DNA from: Apostichopus japonicus
Lineage: Eukaryota; Echinodermata; Holothuroidea; Aspidochirotida; Stichopodidae
NCBI RefSeq assembly: GCF_037975245.1
Contig: NC_092576.1
Coordinates: 15,053,111 to 15,117,110, forward strand
Direction: 5' to 3'
Length of the DNA: 64,000 nucleotides
The notes under the pieces were generated by a model. It had not been told where the DNA came from, ran no database searches, and worked only from the letters and a program-made list of their open reading frames with translations. Below are positions 21,138 through 63,404 of the stretch, piece after piece. Each line of letters opens with the position of its first letter. Positions within the stretch are counted from its first letter, which is position 1. A program made the position numbers and the translations under genes.

Positions 21138-23395
21138 ACAGCTTGTTTCGGCCCTACAGTCCTGTGTGCATGATACTACGGATTTCATCCGGAAAATTGG
21201 GGAAATAAAAATCTTCCCCCATCTACTCTGTTAGTTACCTTGGATGCGTCTTCGTTATACACAAATATCCCTAACGAAGAGGGCATTTCGGTCTGCATAA
21301 ATGCATTTAAACCGAAACGTGGCAAAACCCCCACGAAGGAAGAATTGGCCGAATTGATGCAACTAATCTTGACCAGCAATAATCTGGTATTTGGCAACAA
21401 ATACTACCTCCAAATTAATGGCACCGCAATGGTAAACTGGCACCGTCGTCTGCCAACATCTTTATGGAAAACCTCGAGAAAGAGTTTCTTTCTCGACAAA
21501 ACTTGAAACCACACACGTGGTTACGTTTCATTGACGATATCTTTATGATATGGACCCATGGTGAAGCAAATCTAAAACCCTTCATTGATGACATAAACTC
21601 GTTTCATCTCACAATCAAGTTTACTGCAGATTTTTCTGGACATAACGTTCACTTCCTGGACAGCACTGTGACCCTACAAACTGGTTCACTCAAAACAGAC
21701 TTGTTCAATAAACCCACGAACAAGCACATCTACCTTTTACCAAGCAGTTGCCATCCACGTCACTGTACCAGAAATATTCCGTACAGTCAAGCGTTGCGCA
21801 TTAGATGCATTTGCTCCTCTGAAGTCGATTTTGATTCCCACACTAAAGAACTGTAACAACACCTCCTAAACAGAGAGTATTTTCGGGGTAATATTGAAAA
21901 TGCCATCAAAAAGGTCAAAAGCAAACCTCGCACGGAAACATTGACGTACAAAACTCGTCAAACCAGTTCCAAAAGGGGTACCATTGGTTACTGCATTCCA
22001 CACTGGTCTCCCATCACTGGCTAATATCATTCAGAAGAATCTTCACCTACTTCAAAGGCACCGAACGCCTGAAATCAGTTTTCTCAGAACTACCTGTCAT
22101 CTCATTTAAAAAACCCAGAAACCTACGGGATATTTTAGTTCGGGCATCCTTTCAGGATGACACCCCAGCAGGGGCAAAGCAAAACAGAAACTACAGGATC
22201 ATCGCCCTGTACACAAAATTGCATATATATGCTTACTTGTCGATTCGACCGGGGCCTTTCAGAGCAACCAAACCAAACGCACGTTCCAAATTCGGCATAC
22301 AATAAACTGCCTATCTTAAAATGTCATTTACCTCATCTAATGCAATACTTGCAACTTACAATATGTTGGAGAGTCTAAAAAACTTGTAACATCTTATAAT
22401 AAAGACTGATGGCCCACTATATTTGTAATGAAGTAACAAACGACTGTATTCAAGCGTATAGTTAACTCTCACCCTTAACCTTTATCCCTCATTTGTATAT
22501 CCGAAATGCTAAGACGATATAGGAATGATGCCCTTTATATTTGTAACCATAGCTTAATCTTTTTGTTCACTGATGCATGTTAGCTGTCGGCGAGCCCTGG
22601 CTCGCTTGTGGGGAAGGCTGGTTGAGTTAGCCACGAGGTGTAAGATAGTACGTTTGATTAAATATATGTTGCGCACGAATCCATTGTTGTACATAGTATT
22701 TTTGATTAAATATATGTTACGCACAGTTCACAGTGTTGTACATAATATATTTTTGTATCCTTCCGAACTCTACATTTACCGTAATCGGCCTCGCTTACAC
22801 ACTCTTAGAATGAGAATGACACAACATAGATCGGCGATCAAAGCAAAAAAGATCGACTAAGAAGGTTGCAAATCACTTCAATCTCCAAAATCATTCAATT
22901 GAGAATGTGCGTGTTATCGCCATAGACCAAACGATTCTTGGACAGATAAATCTAGGAAAAGAAATTAAGAACATTTCTGGGAACTAAACCTAAAGACCAC
23001 GGCACCATTCGGTTTAAACATCAGAAACGATTTGCCGTCCCAGATAATCCAAAACAATTCCTTTGAAATTACGACGGAATCGGATTTAAATAATCCGACA
23101 CGGATTAAATTAATCCGATTTTCCAAAAACTTCTGCTAAATCCAGCAGAAATCAGTCGCTTCACTTCACAACCATGCCGAGACTCTACTCTATAAAATAG
23201 TTTCAATTCCTGCCACTCCCTGTCACCTTTCCCCAGGTATTTTATTACAAAATTCAAATTCAAAAATTAAACCAATTATTACTCCTAGCAGTATCTGTCC
23301 GTTAGTTGTAATTAATCCAAAAGTTTCCAATTGAACATTATTAATAATAAAGCCCTAAGAATTGTATGCGTTTTTCTCGTATGGATTTAATAAGC
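21136..23395 (+). mobile_element. Penelope-like element copy 3, with a 415-bp insertion
   Basis: RT remnants include DASSLYTNIPNEEG, a frameshift, then GNLEKEF-like and RFIDDIFMIW in the open stretch 21464-21856. The endonuclease region is interrupted at 22385-22799 by unrelated sequence, after which HTLRMRMTQHRSAIKAKK resumes. Stops and small duplications (near 23090, repeated ATCCGA words) show decay. The left boundary is the same as in copies 1 and 2. Confidence 0.8.
22385..22799. mobile_element. Insertion in PLE copy 3, LTR-like ends
   Basis: Copy 2 reads straight from AAAAAAC to ACTC where copy 3 has about 415 extra bp. The insert begins TGTAAC and ends TTACA, with a TG...CA boundary and short inverted ends as in a solo LTR. 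It contains a two-copy internal repeat of about 52 bp (TTTGATTAAATATATGTT) and a CGAGCCCTGGCTCG palindrome. I cannot define a clean target duplication, so the class is uncertain. Confidence 0.45.
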
Positions 23396-23429
23396 TGCTT
23401 AAAAAAATCTGAGATGAATTCTAACAATG

Positions 23430-23765
23430 CTATGCTGTGTTATGACATACCATATTATAATATTATACTATATTTGCTATGCTATACTGTATAACTTATG
23501 TTTAAATGTTATGCTACACCATCTTATGCTATTTTGCGTTATGTTATGACATACCATAATATAATATTATGCTATATTTGCTATGCTATACTGTATAACT
23601 TATGTTATAAATGTTAGGCTACACCATATTATGCTATGCTGTGTTATGTTATGACATACCATATTATACTATATTTGTTATATTTGTATACTATATATGC
23701 TGTACTATATGGCTGATGATACAAATGTTATGCTAAACCATATTATGCTTTGTTTTGCGTCTTTG
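23430..23765. repeat. 105-bp minisatellite, array 3 (about 3 units)
   Basis: This is the shortest of the three arrays. It has the same unit words and ends in a degenerate segment near 23700 with a variant ATACAAATGTTATGC. Confidence 0.8.
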
Positions 23766-23767
23766 TA

Positions 23768-52478
<28,711 letters not shown>

Positions 52479-55400
52479 CCATAAACTACTCAGGAATCTT
52501 CAACAACGTCCTAATTATTGCAAGCCTAATATTAAAAGCTAAGGTCGAGGAGAAACACTTCAGGGACAATCGTTACTCTTATTTTCACCTCAAAAATCTT
52601 CACCAAAGCGTGATAGCCTATATAACATCGGTTTACCATTCTCTATCTATCGTTTTATGAGATTATCGGTATTAATCCTAAACATGCCTGTACAATGTAT
52701 TAATGATATGTGTATGTTATCATTAATCTTTAGGAAAATTCTCCCAGTTTGCCGGTAATGGTAAGATCTCATGATTTTGAAATTTTCACTGCTAAAAAAT
52801 ATAATCATTGTAATTAAGAAAATTAACTGAAACAGCGCATACTGTCTTACTTTAATCAAAGTTATTTTTCTAATTTCGTACTCAGAATATTAGTTAATAA
52901 ATTAAGGAAAATCCAAGCAGCCTTTAAACATGTTATATCGAGATTTTCTCTTTCCTTGTTGTTGAATTTATTTTCAGATGTTTTAATGCTTTATTTTTTT
53001 CTTCACACTTACTCAGTTATATAGGTTACGTAATATAGGGATATTCATATATCTAAAACAGTCGAAGTTTTATTTTATACCCAGATGTTATGAAAGACGT
53101 TTTAAATCAACCGTTGTAAGAAAGACAACGTAATTGCTACTTTAACATCTTAAACTTTTATTCATTTTCAAACTGTCATTGACAAAAGAACGAAGATTCT
53201 AAGACTGTTATTTTTACATAGATAGTTACTACAGAATATTGGTACGCCTTAAAGAAGTGAATTTGTATCATTTCTTTAATGTTATAAGTAGTATGATAGT
53301 TTTATCTTATACAATGATTATATTTCGTAAGATAAGTTTGCTAATTAAAGTCGATGACTACTTTACAGTAATCGTCAAATATCGATGCCATCTTAATAAT
53401 TCATTCCCATATAGTAATGGCAATGTGTTAATATCGTAAATCAGTTCATAACGTTGAACAGACAACATTACTGCTTATATATGTAATATAATGCTTATTA
53501 AAGATCGATGATGGCATCAACACACTGGATTTACTTAGATTATCATTGATGTAGGATTCATCGTATATTTTGCTGTTCAAACAATATGGCAAACTATAAG
53601 TCTGGGTATACCTCAAGTGTAACAATTCCGTCACATACACAGAGATATGTGACAAAACGTTAGTTTTTACTCGACAATCGAAAATGTTCAAAATTTTAAT
53701 TTTATGTTTAGAACTTCTAGTATCTTCTCGTCAATTGTTATACCACCTAAAACATGTATTTTTTCACTCCTTGAGTCTAGATTGTACTTCAGAACCGTTC
53801 AAAAAACCGTTGATAACCTTTTGACAAACCATTTCACGGTTATATCTGGCATATGACGGTTAGTTGTTGGACACTGATGTTGACAAGACATGCATTATCT
53901 TAGTTGCAGTCATGGTATTCACAATTGATATATGAAACAATTGTTCTACACAATTAGTCCTGATATCATTTTAAATTTCGATCACGAAATATGTCTCTTT
54001 CATTTGTTAGACCAGCTTTATGCAATTTTGTTCTCTATGTTATCTTGCAGAATTCGTAGAATAAGTTCACTTTTCTTATGTAGACTACCAGCATAAAATA
54101 AGCTATATATTGTCGGTATGTTAGTATGAATTCGCAATAAATCGTATATAAAAACCAGTCTGCAAACTGTATCAATAATTGTCTTGATCTGCATCGAAGA
54201 GAGAAACATCTGCATGGTTTTACAAGGAAATAACAGATTACGGTATCAGAATCTCGCTGAATACAATAGCAATATTTACATACACTCACTAATGTCGTGG
54301 ACTCATGCATGGGAAGTTTCACATTGCATTTGATAAGTGAAACTAGTTTTCTCTGCTTACTTTACTTTGTGTATTTCTTTGTTTCAAATCATAATGATGT
54401 GTAGTCGCGGAGTAGCCTAAGCTAGTAAACATCACTATATTGACAAATCCAATACAAACTTCGGTGATGGTATGAGAAAATAAACAAGAGATTATAAAAC
54501 CTTAACTAGATTTCAATTTCTAAGTTCAACGTGTTAATGTGAACGTGAAAGTGATTGCGGTTGTACAGTGATGTCTCATTTATACGTAAATCAGGAGCGG
54601 GAAACAACGCATGATCTGTATCAAACAGAAATTTAAACAACAGTAATAAATAACTTTTCTTACTGTATATGTTTTATCTGTTTTGCTTTCCAAACCATGA
54701 GGGTCCGTATTATTTTTTTATTTGAACTTTCGCATAGAAGAGGGTAACTCTGTTAGCCGGGGCAAAACTTGCCCGAGGCCCTCCGTTACAAAATGTTTAA
54801 AATAAAATAAATAGTTGACAGTATGGCAGTAAACGAGCAGTATATAAACCAGTATAAACTAGTAGGACAAGACTGCCTTTTTCAACGTAATTATATTCAT
54901 TGGTAGCTTGAATTATTTTGTGGTACTTAATTGCACACAAAACCGTTTGGTTCTAGACGCATATATTTCTTCCATCAAAGTTGTGTACAATATTATGCTC
55001 ATGTTACGCAGGTTCAAAATTCCCCGGTAAATCACTGTATGCGACGTCATACATCTACTGTAGATGATCATATCCGACACCTTCATTCATTGAAACAGAC
55101 AACGCGCAAGCGCACGCAACCTGAAGACACGCGAAATAGATATATATGGAAAATCACAACGCTGCTCATCGCCGATTGATGTGTTTCGTAATAACATCTT
55201 TCATATTACTTAGTGTCATCGCGCATTGAACCGTGCGGGGACTTGGAGAACACCCAGGTGATTTAGGGTCACAAAAATCGTTATAAAACCATAACGGTTG
55301 TGTTCTTTAAACAAAACTTTGTATTTGGGGTAGGTGGAATGTATTCTTTCTCATGGTCTATCTGTTGAGCGTTTTTTCCTCATTTACAATTGGACGTGCG

Positions 55401-58400
55401 ACAACGCTACAGTGTAATTATGTCTACTTGTGTTTTGTTATAAACATATGTACAATTGGATGATCAGACTGGACGTAAGATAAGATTTAATTATTCCATC
55501 CAACAAATTGGTGACGCCGACGTTAAGTGATAGTGGTTTACTCTATTTTATAGTGTAACTTAGCATGCAGGTATAGACGGAGGCATATTCTCGTGAAGTT
55601 CAATTAAGGCTAGGCCCTAGAATAAATAAGATGTAGGCTTAACGCTGTATGTTTGTGATGCACGAAAACACAGGTCGCACGACAAGGCACGCCCTATAAG
55701 CACGTAATTCCATGCATGACGTCAACATCGAGGTTTCTGATTTGATAATAAGGCTATAGCCTAACGTTAGGTTATATACATTCCGTACCGAACTATAGCG
55801 CCACAAGTGATGCAGTATAACTTGCAGAAAAACTTTTTGAGTTCAGCCAAATGCTACTTCAATTTTTTTAATCGGTAGTTTGGTAAGGACCTGGTACTGG
55901 TATAGTATAGTAGGCTAGGCTAAGGTTGTAGGTGTGACGTCATGCATGGGATTCCGGGCTTACAGGGCGTGTCCGCACGAAAATAGGGGAACGCAGTATA
56001 CTACTTCGGAATGCACCGTCCAGTCGACACGCCCAGTTATTGCAGGTAGTGTCTGAAGGCGGGCGAGTTATAAAGCTGCTAGCGCCTATATTGAGGATCC
56101 AGTATGTTAATTCATTGAGACTCATTTGCCAAAATGATAAATTGCTATTGTCCTTTTTTTGGGCTCTAGATTAAAATTGTGTTTGACAAGGTGAGCTGAC
56201 TGACTTTTCAGAGAGAGAGAGAGAGAGAAGCGATGTGAATTGTGTCTTCGGAAAGGTAACAAAATCCAAGTATAATAATGATCCAATACTATCAAACTTG
56301 TGCAACATGATGTCCTTCTTTCCCAACACTACATCTTGCTAATTCCCCGAACCCTTGTAACATGGTTTCCTTGCCGAACCCTTACACCTGACTTCCCCCT
56401 CCCTTCAACCACGACTCTTTCACCCATTAGCCAATCTTCCACCACTGGCATCACAGCAGTGTTAACTTGCAATATATTTCATTAACCTATGGTGTTTCAA
56501 ATTAAAATGAAAGTGGTTGTATTCGCTTCACGACGTGGTAAACTGTGTCCCACAAGGTCAAATACTTCGTCTACAAGTTTACGAAAGTTGTTTGTTTAAT
56601 TTTAACCGTCTTAGACAGCAAACAAGCAAGATAGTAACAGAATTTTATATCTTTAGTTGGAAGTCTCCGCGAAGGGCTTATTGTGTCCAAATGTGTATGG
56701 CCAAACAGACGGGGTCCGAAATGATTGACTGTGATTGTAAGATCATTTGCCTTTTTCCGTTCTTTTTTTTCTTCAAATCTCCTCGAATATCGTTCCCATG
56801 ACTGAACCTTTTAACAACCTTCCAATTGATAGGGGCAGCTTGAGGGTATTTATAAATATTTCAATGCTGCCAATGTTGCAACAGAGTAGTGGTAGTTGTG
56901 TTGTGTGCATGTAAATACACTGAAATTCAAATGTAATGATATGCAAGTCTTCTAGAGATTTGACGCCCCAATTGATATATAAATCCTACAGAATCAAGTT
57001 CGTAGACAAAGAACATAATTGATTGATGTGTATATAACGCATAAGTCTATCACACCTGCTTCTTCCAGATAAGTCGATGTTTTACTTCTATCTATACCTG
57101 CGTCTGAACTTTGGCATATATAAATCATCTTAGTAACATTTATCATCTTAGTTTATGTGACTTCATGAATAAATTAAACTGCTTGAAGAATGCTTGTTCA
57201 CTTAACAGTTGAATATGTATTGTTTTATTTCTCCTTAGTTAATGAATCAAAAGTATTATATTGATAATTTGGGATTTTCTGCATGATTAGCACATACATG
57301 AAGCAATCTTACGGCTTACATAGATCATGTTACCATTGAAACATTCTTATTAGGACTTAACGATAATCTGGTTGGCTTACAAAACATGAGACGTTGTCAG
57401 AAGGACAAAATATATGGAAATCAACAGCCTACCTTTGCTACAAAGCAAGAGCTTGTCATTAATTCTAGTTTCAATTCTTGAATAACTCATCCTCTGTGTG
57501 TAATTAGTGCAATTGTGGTAAAAAAAAATGCAACTTGTGTTCGAATCGATCTTGGTAAATGTCGAGAGATTAATTTACCGAGAGAGGTCATCATATATTA
57601 CTATTGAACAAAATGAGTAATAAATCTTAATTAATGATACTGTGAAAGACATATTTGCAGTATTCTTGTGCTGGCATTTTGTTTAAACACTCGTTTTACT
57701 TCTGTTGATTTCCGACATTCACAACATATGGATAGCCTATAACATCTTTTTTACAGACGCTTTAGAGGTGTGTTCAGTACATTAATGTACATTACATGCC
57801 TTCCAGACCTGCAGATACTGTATGGTAACTAGTTTTAGGTAATATTGAATATGCAGCTTCGCAATTTGACAGTCGCTTTGTCGTTGTAGATTAGTTTAAG
57901 GTAAATCCATGTTTGATTTTTTGTGTGTGCAATGTATAGGCCTATCACCACACCCTTCCGTTGCGCACATGCCAATGTGTTGTCTGCACAAACATAGTAA
58001 TTTAAGTGGGATATTTTCTTCGCGTGGAATTAATTCAATGAAAATTACTGAAAAATAGAATACATAGGTTGATCAAGTTCCTTGTTTTACATTCTTTAAG
58101 GCAAAACTTAATTTTTGTTAAATTTGAAGAAACAAATATCAAAATTACGTCCCTCTCGTTTTGGTTCCAGATGGAAAAATTGTTGTGATAGATGCGAAGC
58201 AATCCAACGTATCAAACAATTATACCCTTAACACATACAACTTACATTTAAGAAATAAAATAGGGGAATGGCCAGTATTGTGAAACCCGACTGCGCAATC
58301 TCGGTGCGAGGGAAGGCATTTCTCTGCAAGTGACGTAATTTCAATAATCAGTTCCACGTGTCATTTGACCAAAGAATTGCCAGTTGGCCGCACGAGACTG

Positions 58401-59235
58401 TAACTGAAACATCACAAGATTCGTCCGTTCCATGATACACATGATGTAGCCACATAAACAGTTAGATCCTAACGGCTTAAAAGTTTCAAAGACGTTCAAA
58501 ATACAAACTTGTGAGGCATATTAAAGTAGGTCTGAACGTAAGGTTGTGCTAAGAATTACTTCTAATATTTGAAAAAAAAAATCCCCCTACTGAAATAAAG
58601 TTATTCCGCGGACTGACGGTGGCTTGGGATATGCCACTGCTTAGACTAGTGTAAATATCATATCCTAATGTTTTCAACACAGGTTAACAAAAATATGTTG
58701 TTACGTTGATGTGATCACCGTGTTGTTCTTCTTTGTTATAGAACGAAAGAAGCTAAAATGTGGGTATGTTTTTTGTCATAGATCAACTGCACCTGTCGCC
58801 AATGGTTGTAACTGGGAATCACCAACGAAGTATGAAAGTGTTATGAATATCACAAGACGCATTATGTATATATGAAGTCAGAAAGATATAGTTCTTGCGT
58901 ATCAGACTTGATACACGAAACGAAGCTTGAACTTTGTTACAAAATGGCGCTTCGAAAAGTTATATATTCAAGACAAAAAGTTGAAATTGACATGAAAATA
59001 TCAAACAAATTCGAGAATTTCTTGAGAGCGTTTAGGTAAAAGTGCTTTCCTCGAGAATAATATAAAGTAATGTAAATGTGTTTGATTATCCCCAGTTTGT
59101 TTTTTTGTTTTTGCGAAATAGTGTAAACAGTGTACACAGTGAACACGTTTCTGATGTTAACTGTTTACAATGAGTTACATTGTTGTTCAATGGACTAGTA
59201 AGTGTCAATTCAGTATCATTTCTTCTTCTTCTTCC
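52479..59235. other. Gene-poor region between the receptor phosphatase and LRR copy 3
   Basis: The first few hundred bases are the 3' UTR of the phosphatase gene. The rest has only short, motif-free frames. A locally GC-richer patch at 55920-56195 holds a TATAAAG (56068-56074) and a possible donor, GACAAGGTGAGC (about 56185). It could be a promoter with a non-coding first exon, perhaps for LRR copy 3, which has a 3' splice acceptor before its ATG but no homologous upstream exon. A (GA)n run lies at 56212-56230. Confidence 0.35.
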
Positions 59236-59353
59236 TTAAATCAGCTTATGAATGCTATAAACAAATCAACACCTGCAACAAATGTTTCCCTTTTCATCAC
59301 TACAGATATCCTTTTCGCTCTAACCCGGACACGAGCATTGTAGTTATTTGACC

Positions 59354-60790
59354 ATGAAAGGGTATTGCATTTACATCCTAGTCTTGGCGACGTTTACAAA
59401 TTGCCTAGAACCTTGCCCAAAGGAATGCTATTGTCCTGGATGGCGTATCTTTCAGTGTGATGGAATTCTCATGAACATTACCAAATTTCCTGTGTTAGAA
59501 CATTTGGATGTGGGTAACCTTATCATTACCAACACCAATATTTCAAGTTTAACGAGTGGAAAGGTCATTCTGCCTTTTTTCCCAAACATTTTATCCGTTT
59601 CTATGAAATTCTGCAACATTAGATCAATCAATAATTTAATGTTCAACACCACGCGAGAGGTTAAACGTTTGAACATAGCTTACAACTATCTCACATCGGT
59701 GCCTGTTCAAAGTTTTCAAGTTCTTACGCAATTGACTAACCTTGACCTAAGTGGAAACATGATAACTCAAGTGGAGGCCTTCTCGTTTTCGTGCTGTGAT
59801 AAACTGATTGTTATTCTACTACGCGAAAATTTGATAATGAATGCACGCTATGAAGCTACTGACGGACTGGTTCAACTTCAGACGTTCAATATGAGGAACA
59901 ACGTATTCGAAAGTTTTCCATTTCCGACAGAAAACGAGAATACGTTCTTTGTAAAAGGTCTATATTTAGCATCAAATAACGTTTTGAAATTAAACGTTGC
60001 GGTTCCCACCAAATTCCCAACTTGTTCGTATCTCGATTTATCAGGTAACTATTTAATTGCATTAGACGACTACGGATTGCACGGTTTCCTTCATCTGGAA
60101 ACCCTGGTAGCTAAAAAAAATAATATTTCTTTGGTTGGAAAATCTCTTTTCGGAGACAAACCACATGGCCTTCAAGTGTTACTTTTGCAAGAAAATGACA
60201 TACGTGAGATACCATCGATGCTCTTGACCAGACTACCCAACCTAACGACTCTTTCACTTGCAAAGAACAACATTTCTAATATCCACAATATTGCTTTTGA
60301 GCATAATTCTTACTTGAAGTACATCAATCTAGATGAGAATAATATTCATACGTGTTGGCCATTGGCTTTAATTGGTTTGGATAGTCTTCAAACCCTGCGT
60401 ATTTCTTTCAACAAGTTATCTTTCCTACCGATCGATTTTTTCCAGGTTAATCATGACTTTCGACTTTATTTACGTGGGAACACTTGGGGATGTGACTGCT
60501 CAATGAAATTTCTATATGATTGGTTTCAAAAGACAAGGTTTTTCCGTTACCCTGTGGACTGTAACACACCCCTAGAATTGAAAGGAAAGAACTTATTGGA
60601 GTTAGAATTAAAAGATTTTTGTACCGACGGTGATGTTTCCACGCAATCTATGGCCACTACTACGGTGCTGAATAATGATATTACAAGACAGTTTGTGTTG
60701 CAGACTAAATCCATTATCATAGTATTGATGGTATTGGTAATGGTAATATTGGTTTTGTTCCTCTTCAAATGGTCTATTCGAAACAACTAA
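59354..60790 (+). CDS. LRR transmembrane receptor, copy 3 (intact)
   Basis: The gene encodes 478 residues and is colinear with copy 1 without gaps. The first 61 residues (signal peptide and LRR N-cap) are identical to copy 1. From there about 45 substitutions accumulate, many in beta-strand x positions: VVLKFC becomes VSMKFC, SLDI becomes RLNI, QTLHMSN becomes QTFNMRN, and ETLRAQK becomes ETLVAKK. The last 100 residues are nearer to copy 2. The C-cap WGCDC, membrane helix and KWSIRNN tail are intact. Homology with units 1 and 2 starts only at about 59236, so the 5' exon, ribozyme-like motif and upstream membrane-segment fragment are absent. A 3' acceptor (TCACTACAG) lies at 59305. This copy is not flanked by the PLE/minisatellite unit. 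Confidence 0.9.
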   Translation: MKGYCIYILVLATFTNCLEPCPKECYCPGWRIFQCDGILMNITKFPVLEHLDVGNLIITNTNISSLTSGKVILPFFPNILSVSMKFCNIRSINNLMFNTTREVKRLNIAYNYLTSVPVQSFQVLTQLTNLDLSGNMITQVEAFSFSCCDKLIVILLRENLIMNARYEATDGLVQLQTFNMRNNVFESFPFPTENENTFFVKGLYLASNNVLKLNVAVPTKFPTCSYLDLSGNYLIALDDYGLHGFLHLETLVAKKNNISLVGKSLFGDKPHGLQVLLLQENDIREIPSMLLTRLPNLTTLSLAKNNISNIHNIAFEHNSYLKYINLDENNIHTCWPLALIGLDSLQTLRISFNKLSFLPIDFFQVNHDFRLYLRGNTWGCDCSMKFLYDWFQKTRFFRYPVDCNTPLELKGKNLLELELKDFCTDGDVSTQSMATTTVLNNDITRQFVLQTKSIIIVLMVLVMVILVLFLFKWSIRNN

Positions 60791-61720
60791 ATACCTTGTA
60801 TGCGTTTTTCTCGTATGTATTAGCTGCGTTAAATATCACAAAAATATTGAACTTTCATGATATTTGTGTATACTATACAACTATACAACTTAAGTTATAA
60901 CTGTACACCATATTATGCTATGCTTTGATGCGTAATGTTATGTTATGTTATTACATACCATATTATACTATCATGTTATATTTCTTATACTGTACTGTAT
61001 ATCTTATGTTATAAATGTTATGCTGCACCATAAGTTGTGCTTTCTTTAAATGTGTCTAAAATGTCAAACCGAGTTATTGTTTCATTGAAGGATGACTTTA
61101 GGAATAAAGTTAAGTTTGCTATGTTGTAGATCATTAAAACAGACAGACACTCACGCAAACATAAAGATAGATTCTCGTTCTGTTTTATTCTGGCTCCTTC
61201 TCCAAATCTAGGTTCTGTCGACTATCTTACAACTCTCAAAGATCGTTAGCAATTTTTAAAATGACCGATACTATATGCACGGATTTCAACTGTGGTAAAG
61301 TTTAGTTACCTAAGCAACTAGCTATTATTATGTGGATGCTATGTAAGAGCAAGACTAGTGCTTTGTAAAATCCTACGTTGAAAACCATTCCAGAGTTTTA
61401 GCATATCTTAAAATTGATCATGATCGTAGAAATCTCAATAGCTATAGAAACATTACTAGCACTTGAATTTTGCTTAAATATTTGATTTGAAAATATAACA
61501 TAACAGGAATAAACTACTTTTGTGAAATGTCAGGAATAAACTGTTCTTCATTTCTCACTTTTACTTTGTTTCCTATACAGTAACCTACATTGTGCCGTAC
61601 ACATAATTATAATGGTAGAAGGAAAAGGAGGGGGAGAGGGGACGGGGGAGGAATTCAAAACTTTCCCCAACGTTTACCACTAGATAAATCCAGCGCTCTC
61701 TCCATGTAAACAATTGAAAC
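60791..61720 (+). other. 3' flank of LRR copy 3, homologous to units 1 and 2
   Basis: It keeps the TTGTATGCGTTTTTCTCGTA leader, a single minisatellite-like unit, AATAAA at 61103-61108 and a further 600 bp of block homology. The homology ends near GCGCTCTCTCCATG (about 61705), just where the 3'-end fragment would begin in the other units. The fragment is missing here. Confidence 0.6.
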
Positions 61721-61959
61721 ATATCTGCTGTTATTTTGCTGAATGTGTGTGGGAACAGATTCCTCAAAATAAAAGTTGTTTAATATAAAATAATAAAAAT
61801 AATAAATATAAATATAAAATTAATCATAAAATTATATATATATATATATTATAAAAGATAAACAAGCGAATATTTTTAACATATTCAAGGGCTAATATAC
61901 ATCCGAAGACGACAATAGTGATAAACATGAGTGAACGATTAGAACAACCAGCAATAAAA

Positions 61960-63079
61960 AGTAAATAGGGATTAGAATAGCTCCAACCCGTAGCTCGCTA
62001 CGTTTCTATTTAAGTCAGCATTTAAGTCTTTTATTAGGAGACTCTCTTTAATCTTCCCTCTGAACCACTGGGGTTCATTACCAATAGCGGCACAATGGTC
62101 AACAAAAGTAGGCAGATTATGTTTGTGCGCAGTACAATGAAGGTTAATAGCGCCTTTCTGACCACGAAAAGAGCTCATCAGATGTTCTTTGAATCTATCC
62201 TTAAGCCGTCTATTGGTTTCTCCGACATAAAAGGAATCACAGTCTGGGCAGTTTATCCTATATACAACATTGTTGGCATAATCTAACTTATAAGCATCCT
62301 TGAAATTGAACAAAGCAGAAATTTTCTTTTGCAGAAAACTTATTTTGATATGAATATTTTCATCACAAAACCCTTTAATGTAACACCTATAAAGTCTTAG
62401 CGAGTTTATCACTGCTGGGGCCACAGTATGGTACTTTAACAAAGCAGTATATTCTTTGGTCTCCCCATGATCAAATTTAATTACAGGACTTATGCCCAGT
62501 TGTTTTCTTAATTTAGAAGTATAGCTCTCCATTTCATGCAACAACTTCCTAGGGTAACCATTTAAAGTCAAAATGCGTCTAGTAAATTGCAATCCATGAA
62601 CGAACAAGGAATCCGACGAACACAATCTACGTGCGCGTTCATGCAAAGCCCTTATAACCAAAATGTTATACTTTTTGGGGCACCAGGAAGTTTAGGACAA
62701 ATTTGGATCAATTTCTTCTCAAGGTGGCACATAAACAAGTTGGCTAAACAGACACTCAAGGAAGGGCACACCCATCAATTTGCTCATACATAGAAATGTT
62801 AAAAATAAAGTGGGATGTAGCTGCTTTAAGCAATAATTTCCTAAGATCAACACGTTCAATTGTACAAAACAATGCGTTTTTGTATATATATGTTAGTCAG
62901 AATAACATAAATTGTATATTCCATAGGAACATTGGTGAATAAAGAAATTACATCAAAACTAGCCATTAAAGAGTCATGGTTCAGAGAAAGATTCTGAATT
63001 TCCGAACAGAAACTGAACGAATCCTTGGCAGTCAAATCATCAGTTGTAAAACTGTTTAACAGCCCCGATAAAAGATAAA

Positions 63080-63082
<3 letters not shown>
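61960..63082 (-). mobile_element. Penelope-like element of a third family, minus strand, 5'-truncated
   Basis: An open frame (61972-62661) encodes 229 residues of the RT C-terminus and a complete GIY-YIG endonuclease: VYRINCPDCDSFYVGETNRR followed by LKDRFKEHL, then an HNLPTF segment and a W-x-x-x-I tail. Upstream, 62880-63080 encodes [17 protein letters not shown] and SFDVISLFTNVPM, the PLE RT core. The two parts are separated by frameshifts. Loss of the RT N-terminus coincides exactly with the (TA)n tract at 63083. Sequence and strand differ from the three tandem copies. Confidence 0.85.
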
Positions 63083-63173
<91 letters not shown>

Positions 63174-63247
63174 GTATATGTATATGTAAATATATATATA
63201 TAATATACATATTTATATATATATATATATAAATGTATACATATATA

Positions 63248-63285
<38 letters not shown>

Positions 63286-63337
63286 TAAATGTATATATAT
63301 ATATATATAATATACATATATATATATATATTTACAT

Positions 63338-63396
<59 letters not shown>
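63083..63396. repeat. Long (TA)n microsatellite, interrupted
   Basis: About 310 bp of TA repeats with TGTA and AAATA interruptions. It abuts the truncated end of the minus-strand PLE. Confidence 0.95.
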
Positions 63397-63397
<1 letters not shown>

Positions 63398-63404
63398 CCA
63401 ACAT

